Shown here piece after piece: positions 53,338 to 63,930 of a stretch of 64,000 nt of DNA. The notes below the pieces were generated by a model. That model was not told where the DNA came from. It saw only the letters and a list, made by a program, of their open reading frames with translations, and did not search any database. Made by a program: the position numbers and the translations under genes. The first letter of the stretch is position 1, and each line of letters starts with the position of its first letter. Location: positions 49,662,001-49,726,000 of the forward strand of contig OZ231128.1 of assembly GCA_965153355.1 (NCBI GenBank), written 5' to 3'. Source of the stretch: Flaccisagitta enflata. Lineage: Eukaryota; Chaetognatha; Sagittoidea; Aphragmophora.

Positions 53338-53585
53338 GGGCGTTTCTAGCCAGAGACAATCGCGTTTTCAACGGGCCACTCGGTCGCTCGCTACATTCGT
53401 TCCCTCACACCGCTCACTCTGCTTACTCGCTCCACAGCGCTCCACTTTGCTACGCTCGCTCGCTCACTCACTTCGCTCACTCCCTCGTGGGACAGTCGAA
53501 ATTCATGAATATGTGTTCACGCTGTAAACACGTTCCATGGGAACAAACGCGTTTTTCATCTTCACAAGAAACACGCCCAGAAAGC
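53338..53585 (-). repeat. interspersed repeat P, copy 2, with weak terminal inverted repeats
   Basis: GGGCGTTTCTAGCCAGAGAC at the left and, in reverse complement, GGGCGTGTTTCTTGTGAAGA at the right, with CGCGTTT following on both sides. The interior is GCTCACTCGCTTCGCTCACT-like low-complexity sequence. It matches 420-560 in the opposite orientation. Confidence 0.6.
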
Positions 53586-53913
53586 AGATGCTGTATTCAT
53601 GCTCATCATGCTCGGGTGTACTCCCCCGATCAACAACAACACCCCCAACAACTACCACAACCTCTGAAATCTGGTTGAGTTTGGTAGGACATTCATCATT
53701 ACCATTACTAAACACAGCGCGCAAAGAATTTTGATTATCTTGGAGGAAATTCAATATTGGGACATTGATGATCAGTACATAGCTAAACCAGTTGATGTGT
53801 TCTCGTACGGATTATCGCCCTCTATCGACACCATTTATAGGTTAATACTCGAAGGCAGCAGTTCAGTGAACTTTTCATTCTTATCCATCTTTACTGGCTT
53901 TCGAGGTTGGATA

Positions 53914-54468
53914 CCTTGCCATCAGTAGCAACTGTTACGGAAGAAACCTTTATTGTGTCTAGAACATTCGTTTTGAGATGTTCTGATTGAAGCTGTCTGA
54001 AAGAGCATGATCTATGGTTTATTCATGCAAAATTTCAGAGCACTGACTCAAGCAATTTGGTTTCCACATGGTATTGAAATTTGATAAGATTTCCATTAAA
54101 ACAACATTTTTCAGCCTTTTGTCATATAGAAACTACACTAATTTCTTGAAATTAAAGCATAAAAGATCAAATTAGCCAAGAATACTCTGTATTTCATCAA
54201 GTTTTTACATTTTCAAAATCTTTTTGACATTTGAAGAAATTTTAGCTAAAAATGAAATATTGTCTGATTCAAAACTTGCTCAAGCTTGCCTTGCAACTTT
54301 TTCACTCAAAAAGGTGTGGTGGCCAAACTGCTTGAGCTAGTGCTATGAAATTTTGCATGAAAAAAACGTAAATTATGTTCTTTCAGACAACTTCAATCAA
54401 AATATCTCAAATAAATATTTTAGGTACAATAAAGGTTTCTTTTGTAACAGTTGCTATTGATGGCAGGG
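53914..54468. mobile_element. TA-flanked long-hairpin MITE U
   Basis: Left CCTTGCCATCAGTAGCAACT, right (reverse complement) CCCTGCCATCAATAGCAACT. The arms continue for >100 bp (AGAAACCTTTATTGT, GATTGAAGCTGTCTGAAAGA). TA at 53912-53913 and 54469-54470. Non-coding. Confidence 0.88.
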
Positions 54469-54470
54469 TA

Positions 54471-54680
54471 TGATCCATAGATGAGAGGGTTTGTGGATAT
54501 ACGTCATCCTCTCGGCGTTAAAAATGGCTTTTATATGGATTGAACGGAAGGCCGAAAGACGATCGAAGATCAGGTTTCAACTAGTAAAAAAATGTGGCCT
54601 GTTTTTCCTCCTTCGCCCTACTGCGCTCGTTTCAAAACATTTATCTTGCATAATTCTTTGATAGGTCTAAATCTATCAAG

Positions 54681-54722
<42 letters not shown>

Positions 54723-55164
54723 TTTTTCCCATTAATAATAGTTTTATACAAAAAGTTCATTTTTTCATCTTACATGTGTTGAGAAAAAAATTTTGAAATA
54801 TCTTCTTCTTATTATTGTGTCCATTCAATGGCGACAGTTGTTTAGAGCTACGTTTGAGTATCTTATTAACAAAATAACATGTCACATTTTCGATTTATTT
54901 ACTTTCCCTGATAAAAAAAGATATGGGAACGATGCACAGAGAAAAGGATTTTTTTTTCTGACTGAAAATTGTTTCGTCATCTCATTGTCCGTAACAGGTG
55001 TAAACAATTTAAGGCTTACTAGCGATAAGCCCTACCTCTCTATGATAAGGTTTACCTTTCTGTAAAAAAATCCCGATAAACGGTCACACTAGTCGCTAGT
55101 CGGGTGACCTGGAGCATGGTTAAATAATGGCAACTAAGTTTTTTGGGCGTGGGCGGTGATGTAA
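54471..55164. other. unique stretch with a short (GA)n
   Basis: (GA)n at 54680-54720. No gene recognised. Confidence 0.35.
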
Positions 55165-55166
55165 TA

Positions 55167-55755
55167 CCGGGTCATCAATCTGGACTGGGAAAAAAAGTTA
55201 AGCTTTTGCTCTCAGCTGCTTCTTCTCACTGGTTTGGAAATTATTTTCTTTTGTAGTTCTATGTTTGACGTTTTTTGTGTCAAAATTTTATTGGTCTGAG
55301 TTAAATAGTTTGTCCACAATATCAATTTGAAGAAAAACAAGCATTTTCAGATATAGCTCAAATTAGCCTTAGTTTATCAAAACTTTTTTTCTTGCATTTG
55401 CTCTTATTTCTCATTGGATTGAGCAGCAAATGTCAGATTTGTCTCGGTTGAAGATATTTTAATGAATTTTAAAAAATATCTTAAGTTGAGACTATTTTAG
55501 CATTTTTCGCTCAAACTGATCAAAAATGAGGGAAAATAGTTTTGATGAAAAAGGGATAAATCGAGTTTAAGCCACAAATACTTGTTTTACTTCAAATTGA
55601 TGTTATGGACAAAATATTTGTCACAGACCAATGAAATTTTGACACAAAAAACGTCAAACATAGTACTATACAGGAAAATTAATTCCAGGTCCTTAAGAAG
55701 AAGCATCTGAGGGTAAAAGCTTGATACTTTTTCCCAATCCACATTGATAACCCAG
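55167..55755. mobile_element. TA-flanked long-hairpin MITE V
   Basis: Left CCGGGTCATCAATCTGGACT, right (reverse complement) CTGGGTTATCAATGTGGATT. The arms stay paired for about 200 bp (CTATGTTTGACGTTTTTTGT, ATCAATTTGAAG). TA at 55165-55166 and 55756-55757. Confidence 0.88.
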
Positions 55756-55757
55756 TA

Positions 55758-57084
55758 ACGCTCATAAATCCATGGACACAACACGACTTATAACCTACAG
55801 ACTTAACTTTTTTTCTGAAATAAAGACAATATTTCACCTTTCTTGCAATGAAGGGAACAAACGACCTGTCAAGCTTATCAATGTTATATACTATTCTTTA
55901 TTCTCAAAAATGCATGTCATCTTTTTGTTCAGTCGTAAGAATTGTGATTTACGATTACAAGTTTTGAATGTCATGAAATATTAGGCATCGATGTCAAATA
56001 GGCGATCCTTCCATCTTCACTTGTCATACGAGTTCATAAGTCATAAAGTAAAGAATGTAGACACGGTGACCTAGCTTAACAGAAATCTAAGATTTAATAA
56101 GTCATTTTGCGCATTACATTCGTTAAGATATCAGGGAATAATTTTTCACCTATATCTATAAGCCTAAGCTGCAGATCTCAACCACCTATGATCAAGTAGG
56201 CACTAACCCAAGGCTCGAACGCATACGGTGCTGGAGCCAACAGGCTACGGAGTTTTTGGGAAATGTAGTAGTTCATTAATTGTAACTGTGACTGTGACCT
56301 TAAATTTATAATGATGGAAACATGATTATACAAATGGCTTGAATGCACCTCTTTGCCGCATTTTTGTCAAAACAAAAAAAATTTGAAACAGAATAGAAAT
56401 CAAGTAGTGCAAATTCCTCATCGTGTGTGATTTTCTTTTTCAAAGCATATTTTGGAACAATTAAAGAAACTCGGAAAGATTTGTTTTAGGATGACAAAGG
56501 ATAAAGAAAACGAAATTGAGTGCCCAGATAAACAAGGAGAGAGACAAGTGGCAAGGAGAAAACGTTTGTTGTGAATAACAGTTTAGATAACAACGAATTT
56601 ATGCTCTTATTTCCTCTACGTAAAGAACCCATACACAACCGCAATTATTCTTATCTTATGCTCAAATAGCTTTGTGACTCCATTGATCGATTTGTTTAGA
56701 TATTAACATGTTACACATTTGCTTTGGTTTGCTGGGATCTATGATGATTTTTTTTCTCGAAATATCCAACTTTCTTGTCCGGTCTTCAACTTGGCTTAGG
56801 TGCCTTTGCAAATATCCACCAAAGAGCAGTCTTGATGATTAAGCACTGATGCATGGCTACTCAAATCCAATTTGCTGCAACTTTACCACAGTATGATCTG
56901 TAAGAATATCACTCGCCATTGCTGGGGTGTGCAAGTATGTGTGATAGCCCTGTGATGATCCTTAGCAACCGCCAAACAAGCGATATTTTTACAGAACAAT
57001 TTTCCTTCAAAAATCTACAGAACAAAAATGCAATTCAAAATGGAGAAGGTGAAGGAAAAATTTGGAACCCCTACACGAGGGAAA
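55758..57084. other. unique stretch, no supported gene
   Basis: Mixed-composition DNA with no repeat relatives. CGTTCGAGCC near 56215 (minus strand) is B-box-like but isolated. Confidence 0.4.
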
Positions 57085-57237
57085 AAAGGACAGGGGTCAT
57101 ATTTGAGGTCACTAAACCATTCGGGCAGGAGCTATGACGTCCAAAAATAAAAGTCATAAAAAAAGTAAAGTGTGACCGACCAACCAACCAACCGACAGAC
57201 AGACAAAGCGGGGTGTGGAGTCGCGTGCACGCGGCTA
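57085..57237 (+). mobile_element. HLE, A type, 5' truncated
   Basis: Body from CAGGGGTCATATTTGAGGTC, box AAAGTAAAGTGTGACC, GACC/CAAC tract, GACAAAGCGGGGTGTGGAG, hairpin 57219-57236 with one mismatch, then AAAAA. The AACAAGGCC end and arm are missing. Confidence 0.88.
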
Positions 57238-58480
57238 AAAAGGCGAGCCATCAAGATAATTTTTCAACTTTTGAACCTAACAAAAAGCAAATCTATCACA
57301 GATAGGTACATCACTGCTTGATCTTAGAGTGAACCGCTTTGGCGACTCCCAATGGAAGATAAGGAAAAGAAATAAAGGAAAACCCAAGAAAGGTGCGATG
57401 AAAATGTTTTTCAAGGTTGACAACTAAAAGAGAAATTGGAAAGAGGATCCAAAGTCTCCGAAGATTAAAGAGAATAAAGAAAAAAGGAGAACAAAAATAA
57501 ATAAAAAATGAAAAGGAGAAAAAAAAATACCTCAAATAAGTGCGAAAAAAGAGGATGTGAGGCAAAGGCGACCACCAGCCTTGGCTAAAAATCCACAACC
57601 CTGAGTAGTTTTAGCTTCCTTCTTTTATTTTCTGTGCCCGGATATATTCATCTCTATCTATCTAAGAGTAAGACAAAAGTCCTGTTTTCTGCATAAGAAT
57701 TACTTATCCAAAGGCTTTGATATTCATTAACCACTAAAATTAGGTCGTAGCTAAAATTGGATAGCTTTTGAATGTTTTGTTTACCATTAGATATTCAGTT
57801 GATTTTGAAAAAAAACATTTTTCTTGTTTTTGCAAGATACTTTTTGATGCACATTTCATATGCAGAGTAGCTGCCGTTTTATCTGTTGGTACGTTCACGT
57901 TCATATGACTCTCTGTTTTAAGAACTGTCTGTCTTTTTGTTTGTCTTTTTTCATCTGTACATTCAGGTAGAGCAGGTTATCAATGAAGCTCGGCCAGTAA
58001 CCAGAGTGGCTCTGCTTTCTCTAAAATGTAATGGGAACAACCTTTAATCACAAGGCTAATACGCTGCCAGCATTCATCATCTCATATGTAGACAAATTCC
58101 TCCGCCAGGCAGGTTCGTATCAGTTTAAAGCTGTTTTATCAAGAATTGACGTGGTGTTGTTTCTTATATTTGTATATGTCATCACACACCGAGTATATGA
58201 TTGTGTTGAGCAACTAAATGAGATAAATGAATTGTCGATGTGTCGTCATCCAGCATTTATCATGCAGATAAATTCTCTTAATCCAATAATCGATGTTGTG
58301 ACGTTTATCATAAGCCAAACTAAATTCTTTCATGATGTTTTTACATGAGCTAAACTTAATTCTTTTTGTAGATTTTTCTATATCTTAACACAATTTTAGT
58401 ATGTAAAGTGTATGTAAACATCAGATCCAGTAAATGTGTAGTAATTACACAAGCAATGAAGGAGGATAAAGTTGCTGAGT
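57238..58480. other. unique stretch, no supported gene
   Basis: A 105-codon frame (58031-58348) has non-repetitive composition but no motif I recognise and no visible splice or promoter context. Confidence 0.35.
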
Positions 58481-58481
58481 T

Positions 58482-58503
58482 CTCTCTCTCTCTCTCTCTC
58501 TCT
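58482..58503. repeat. short (CT)n
   Basis: Eleven CT repeats. Confidence 0.9.
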
Positions 58504-58960
58504 TGGAATAATGTCCACGTGAGAAGTAAACTGAAAAAAAAAATCTATTCATTTTTTTGAAGAGTTCATATTCATGCTTTAAACTCTTTATAACATATAT
58601 AAATCAAACAAGTTCTAGACAACCAAGAAGATGAGCTGAATTAGAAAGAGATTTGTCACTTACAACAATTGACATGAAGCATCAGAAGAGATCAAATGGG
58701 AAATGGCACGTCATCGTTTGTGTCTATCTTTCTCTCAGAAACCAGAATTCCATTTCTGAAGAAGAATGGCAAAGAGTCGAGTTGAAAAATGGATCAGTGG
58801 CAAAAATGTGATGAATTCTTTGAAATCACATCAGTTACGCACTGCCAATGAACTAAACATATGGAAATAAAACTCTCCGGGATCTGATGGGAAAATGTTC
58901 CTTTCTCTCTCTCTGCCCATTCCTTAAGTTGTTCACTTGTTTGTGTTCTGCTCTCTCCCT
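58504..58960. other. unique stretch, nothing recognised
   Basis: No gene or repeat recognised. Confidence 0.35.
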
Positions 58961-58973
58961 CCTTCTCTCCCTC

Positions 58974-59087
<114 letters not shown>

Positions 59088-59389
59088 GTCATTCCATCTA
59101 CTCATTCTGGTTGTGTCAATGTCAATGAACCTGTCTTTGTGTCGGGAGCGAAGGTGTTTTTTTTTTACGATGAGCTTAAAAAAGAAAGGACATCGACGAA
59201 GACGAAAAGAACAATTTCCTTTTAATCGTTTGAATGTAAACTTTATATATTTTGAGAAATTCGATTGAAAGTCGAAAGAAAGGAGATTGACATTTTCTTG
59301 AGACATATCATCAAAGGAAAGAATAATACCTTCCGGTGGTCGGGAGGTCATCAATCTTCAACGTGATTTCAAATGTCGATTTGTGTGAC

Positions 59390-59427
<38 letters not shown>

Positions 59428-59445
59428 CTTTTTCTTTTTTTTTGT
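59390..59445. repeat. (CT)n followed by poly-T
   Basis: CT dinucleotides then a T-rich run. Confidence 0.95.
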
Positions 59446-59534
59446 CAAATGCGTCTTTGAATTTTCACTACTTTGATCAACACTCTTTAAGAGAGAAGAA
59501 AGCTGGATAGATAGAAAAAATGACACGATAGAAT

Positions 59535-59830
59535 TGATGAATGAATGAATGAATGAATGAGTGAATGATTGAATCAATGAATTTTATGAATATGAACATG
59601 ATGAAATTAGTCTATCAAACAATGAATGATTCAATCAATAAATCAATCAATAAATCAATCAATTGCCCAAACTACCGAAAAATTGGAATTGATTGATTGA
59701 TAAATTGATTGATGAATTGATTGACTAATTGATCGATTGATGGATGGATGGATCGATGGATGGATTGATTGATATATGAATTCAATGATTGATGAATGAT
59801 TAATATTGATTTTCTCTGATATATCAATTT
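59535..59830. repeat. (GAAT)n, (AATC)n and (GATT)n tetranucleotide tracts
   Basis: GAAT repeats, then AATCAATCAA, then GATTGATTGA and GGATGGAT. The AATC and GATT tracts are inverted with respect to each other. Confidence 0.9.
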
Positions 59831-60220
59831 CGTTAAAATATACTTAGCCTAAGCATTCAAATTGAAAAAGAGAGCCAACTGATTTCATTTTAAACTGTTG
59901 ATTTGAACGATTACAACGACCTATTATATTTCTTCTGACTTTTCCCTTCCCATCGATATGAATCTTGTCTCATACACATGTGCATGCAAATTATACATAT
60001 CAATGGATATAATGTGCCATTTCTTTATCTCAAGGATCCGCAATTGGGTCGTTACAAAGTTCTTTTTTTCTTCTTTTGATTTATTGTAATTTCGAGAGGA
60101 CTATATTCCAATAAAGTGTCAGTTTGTAGTCATAACAAAATTTCGAAAATCTTTACTTCTTGAGGACTTGTAAGAGTTTAATCACGAACTCAAAAAGTGA
60201 CGTGGGGTGACAATACCGTC
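59831..60220. other. unique stretch, nothing recognised
   Basis: No gene or repeat recognised. Confidence 0.35.
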
Positions 60221-60225
60221 CATCA

Positions 60226-60328
60226 CGGGGAGGGGCAGGGGCGAAAATGCGCCAGACGACCGACAGAGTGATGGACGGACAAAGGCTCTTATATCATAAG
60301 TTATAAAGTCGCTAGTCCGCGACTTCAG
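60226..60328 (+). mobile_element. HLE, B-like, 5' truncated
   Basis: GGGCAGGGGCGAAAATGCGC, a short GACC/GACG tract, GACAAAGGCTCTTATA and hairpin AAGTCGCTAGTCCGCGACTT, another self-complementary variant. Confidence 0.75.
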
Positions 60329-60688
60329 CAGATTTAAAACAAGTAACGCGGGGTTACAAAATCTTTGCAGACGGAGGGGGGGGGGGGGCAGGAGCATTCA
60401 ACCCGCTTCTACACCCAACCCTCAACCCTCACATACACACAAGCATATTGAACGCTCGTTTTTACACTATTCGACTCCATCATTCCAGACCAACGAACAA
60501 ATGCAATGGACCAACGGACGGACGGACTGACATGTATATCAACAGACGAAATGCAAGAGGGGGTCCATGCCAGAAAAAAAGATCACATGCGTCAATAACA
60601 AACCTAACAAAGGGCAACAGGCACGGACGGTTGGGCAGGGGCAGAACTGACCTCAGAAGAACCTTTTTCATAAGCAATTTATACAAGA
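60329..60688. other. mosaic of HLE-like scraps
   Basis: A G-run with GGCAGGAGCATTCAACCCGC (60370-60405), TACACTATTCGACTCCATCA with a following GGACGGACGG tract (60465-60530). Decayed HLE bodies, boundaries unclear. Confidence 0.45.
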
Positions 60689-61308
60689 CAGGTCGCCCAA
60701 GGGCAATATGTGGTCAGCGATACCCGTTGCCCTGCTTTGAGTAATTGTGAATTGCAGTGAGGGGAAGCAGGGCAGCGGCCCCAAAGGGGACGAAGTCCTG
60801 TAGAACACAGGGGGACTTTCGTTCGTCCTACCTGAAGAAGTGGATGAGATGCTATAGAGGACTGACTGAGGGCATTCAAGAGCCTAAACTGAGGTCTAAG
60901 AAGGCTGATATAAGGCCTCAGAATGCCGATTGGGAGCTTGAGAGGGCTAACTTGAGGCTTGAGAGAGCTGGATTAAGGGATGAAAGGCCAGAGGACTGAT
61001 TTGAAGGCTGGGAGCAATAGAGGTTTAGATGGCTGATTTGAGGCCTGAGAGGCCTAATCTGAGGCATGAGAGGCCACATTTGTAGCCTGAGAGGCCAGAT
61101 TTTAGGCCTGAGGTCAGATTTGAGGCCTGGGAGGCTGGATTTGAGACCTGAGAGGCTGGATTTGCGGCCTGAGAGGCCAGATTTGAGGCCTGAAGGGTCT
61201 GATGAAGGGGGGGACTAACGGACGAACGGACGGACGAACGAACGGACGAACGAAAGTCCCCCTGTGTTCTACAGGACTTCGTCCCCTTTGGGGCCGCTGC
61301 CCAAAAAG
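60689..61308 (+). mobile_element. D-type cap/tandem element D4
   Basis: Left cap ACAGGTCGCCCAAGGGC with helix TGCCCTGCTT/AAGCAGGGCA and GTCCTGTAGAACACAGG. The interior starts CCTACCTGAAGAAGTGGATG as in D2, then 21-bp units, a GAACGGAC tract, TGTTCTACAGGACTTCGTCC and GCCGCTGCCCAAAA. Confidence 0.9.
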
Positions 61309-61349
61309 CAAAGAAAATCAAGGTTTTTAGTGAAATGTTTCTTACACTT

Positions 61350-61968
61350 TTTGGGCAGCGGCCCCGAAGGGGCCGATGACCTATGCTTTCACATATGCAG
61401 AAATTTCTCCTTCTCCTCCTCCTCCATCTTCTTCGTCCCCCCCCCCCCTTGGAGACCATATTCCAGCATCGAGGCCCAACTCCTGGCCTCGAGGCCCAAA
61501 TCCCAGCCTCGAGGCTCAGATCCCAGGCTCAAGGCTCAAATCCCAGGCTCAAGGCTCAAATCCCAGGCTCGAGGCTCAAATCCCAGGCTCGAGGCTCAAA
61601 TCCCAGGCTCTAGGCTCAAATCCCAGCCTCGAGGCTCAAATCCCAGCCTCGAGGCTCAAATCCCAGCCTCAAGGCTCAAATCCCAGCCTCGAGGCTCAAA
61701 TCCCAGCCTCGAGGCTCAAATCCCAGCCTCGAGGCTCAAATCCCAGCCTCGTCGCTCAAATCCCAGCCATGAAGCCCAAATCCCAGCCTCCAGGCTCAAA
61801 TCCAAGCCTCCAGGCTCAAATCCCAGCCTCCAGGCTCAAATAAAATCAGCATAGGTCATCGGCCCCTTCGGGGCCGCTGCCCCACTAACCACCTCATACC
61901 CACATACACTCATATAGGGGCAACGGGTACCGCTGACCATCTAACGCTTTTGCGACTATTATCTTATT
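61350..61968 (-). mobile_element. complete F-type cap/tandem element F5
   Basis: The short cap starts at 61352 (GGGCAGCGGCCCCGAAGGGG). About 17 regular 20-bp units (CTCGAGGCTCAAATCCCAGC) run from 61460 to 61845. The long cap (61850-61968) has GGTCATCGGCCCCTTCGGGG, helix TGCCCC/GGGGCA, CAACGGGTACCGCTGACCAT and terminal hairpin CGCTTTTGCG then ACTA. It is the best complete F copy. Confidence 0.92.
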
Positions 61969-62083
61969 GCTGCTGTCGAAATTATAAGATGCATAAATGC
62001 ACAGAAATTTTGCATTTTCAAAATTATGGCCCACTCTGTAATCAATTTTGGAAGGCGGCTATGTTCTTTATTTTTGTGTTTTT

Positions 62084-62540
62084 AGATGCGTCCTCGCATC
62101 TCTATAAGAGGGTCTGTCCCTTGGTCTGTCTGTCTGTCTGTCTGAGTGTCACGCGAAAATTTCAAAACGCGATTTTCAAGGTTTTCTCTTCATTTCTCTT
62201 CCTGTCTCTTCATGTCTCTTATATTTCTTATGTCTCTTTCACCTCTTTTGTCTCCTTTGTCTCTTTTGTCTCCTATATGTCTCTTATGTCTCCTGTGTGT
62301 CTCTTATATCTCTTATGTCTCTTATTTCTCTTATTCCTCTTATATCTCTTATATCTCTTATATCTCTTATATCTCTTGTCTCTTATCTCTTATATCATTA
62401 AAGTCTCTCATGTCTCTTATGTCTCTTATGTCGCTTATGTCTCTTATGTCTCTTCATGTCTCTAAATGTCTCCTCATGTTTCCTCATGTCTCTCCATATC
62501 TCTCCATGTCTTCCAAGTCCCTCATGTCTCTTTGTGAGGA
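62084..62540 (-). mobile_element. C-type HLE with TCTCTTATG minisatellite core
   Basis: Perfect hairpin AGATGCGTCCTCGCATCT (62084-62101), CTATAAGAGGGTCTGTC, a (GTCT)n tract, GTGTCACGCGAAAATTTC, then an array of ~9-bp TCTCTTATG units (62200-62535). 5' end not recognised. Confidence 0.75.
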
Positions 62541-62805
62541 TGAGGCGGGGGTGTGGGGAGGCGTGGGGGGAGGAGGGGAGGGTGGGTGGGGAGGCGTGGG
62601 GGAGGGGGTAGGGGTGGGGGAGGCGTGGGGGGTAGGGGTGGGGAGGCGTGGGGGGAGGCGTGGGGGGGAGGGGTGGGTAGGTGTGGGCGGGAGGGGTGGG
62701 AAGGCGTGGGGGGAGGGGTGGGTAGGCGTGGGGGGTCAGGGGTGGGGGGGCGTGCGGGGAGGCGTGGTGGGGGAAGAGGTGGAGAGGCGTGGGGGGAGAG
62801 AGATG
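62541..62805 (+). repeat. G-rich minisatellite (GGGGAGGCGTGGG)
   Basis: About 265 bp of units such as GTGGGGAGGCGTGGGGGG, almost C-free on this strand, immediately after a T/C-rich array. Strong potential for G-quadruplexes. Confidence 0.93.
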
Positions 62806-63405
62806 AATCAGTTTATATTTTTCTCTTAATCTCTGAATCTTAATATTTTCACATTATTATACAGTACCTTCCGAGCAAACCCGCAGAATCTGTTTTGAAA
62901 AATCCGCCATTTTTTTGTCGCCAAGGTTAGCCCTTTCAAGTAATCAGTAGCTAACACGTGATTATTCAAAAGGCTCTCCCTGTCCCTTCGTCCGTTTGGC
63001 TCATCCGTCGGTAGGCTTAAAAACGCGCATTTAACATGGCACGCTTACGTTATTGTTGGGGGAAGGGGGGCTGGGGGTTGTATGACATTGTTAGCCTCGC
63101 TTTGAGTGTTGATTTTCGAATTCTTTCTTCCCCGAGTAATCGAAGAAGAAAAAAATTTACCTGGCTTGAGTACAGTGACTCTTTAAGAAGTGTGTTCCTG
63201 TGGAGTGCTTTGAAACACACTCTCCTTATACCATCGTTTGCTAATTGTGCCTCGTAGCCTCTTTTCGCAATCGTAGACGTGTAGTAATCTATAAACGATA
63301 CCATGTCAATTTAGAAATCAAGCAATGAATCTATCGATCAATCAATTGCATCGACTTTAAGCTAGCAAAATTAACATAATCAATCAATACATGAGTGGAT
63401 CCGTC
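62806..63405. other. unique stretch, no supported gene
   Basis: Overlapping frames on both strands (63036-63304) show no domain. Confidence 0.35.
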
Positions 63406-63407
63406 CG

Positions 63408-63522
63408 TCCGTTGCTGAGTCAGCCTGTCCATCAGTCGGTGCAATTTTTGAATCGCCAGCGGTTTCTACATCACTGTCCCTGCCCAACTGAACGCGACTT
63501 TTAGGGGTTGTAATTAACTTGT
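63408..63522 (-). mobile_element. degraded HLE
   Basis: Minus-strand 5' end AACAAGTTAATTACAACCCC then TAAAAGTCGCGTTCAG, GGGCAGGGACAGTGATGTAG, a GACG tract and GGATCC. The 3' hairpin is lost. Confidence 0.6.
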
Positions 63523-63930
63523 TTAGATAGCAGTAAAGCATCCATTGGAAACAAGTTTTCTACAGCTAATGATAATTGGTGTCTTTTGTGTAAATGTTTA
63601 GATTTGATTCAACATAATAGGGTAAATGTCATTGGGTCAACGTCCTTTAGTAAATGTAAGAATTTACCGAAGTGAGTGACATTATTGTGTGAAGAATGTC
63701 CCTAAGGCGTTATTGGGTGAGGGATGTCCCTAATAGCTACTACTTGTAGCGTCGGTTGGTCTACATATTCTTCAACTGTACCATTATCAATGTTTTGCAG
63801 GAAGTTCCAAGCCAAGCGCCTCTCGAAACATCGCACGCCGCCGTAGTACTTGGAAATTTTCCGTCGAATTCGCGACCATCCATCAACATTCCTCTGTTTC
63901 ATGTCCATACAAGATAATGGTGGCAATTCT
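63523..63930. other. unique stretch with a weak coding candidate
   Basis: The minus-strand frame 63926-63702 (74 codons) has protein-like composition (for example KISKYYGGVRCFERRLAW) but no known domain and no visible splice context. Not called as a gene. Confidence 0.25.

Noticed and set aside
63702-63926. 74-codon minus-strand frame as a real exon
   Set aside because: Composition is protein-like but I found no domain or splice evidence; noted in the stretch description only.
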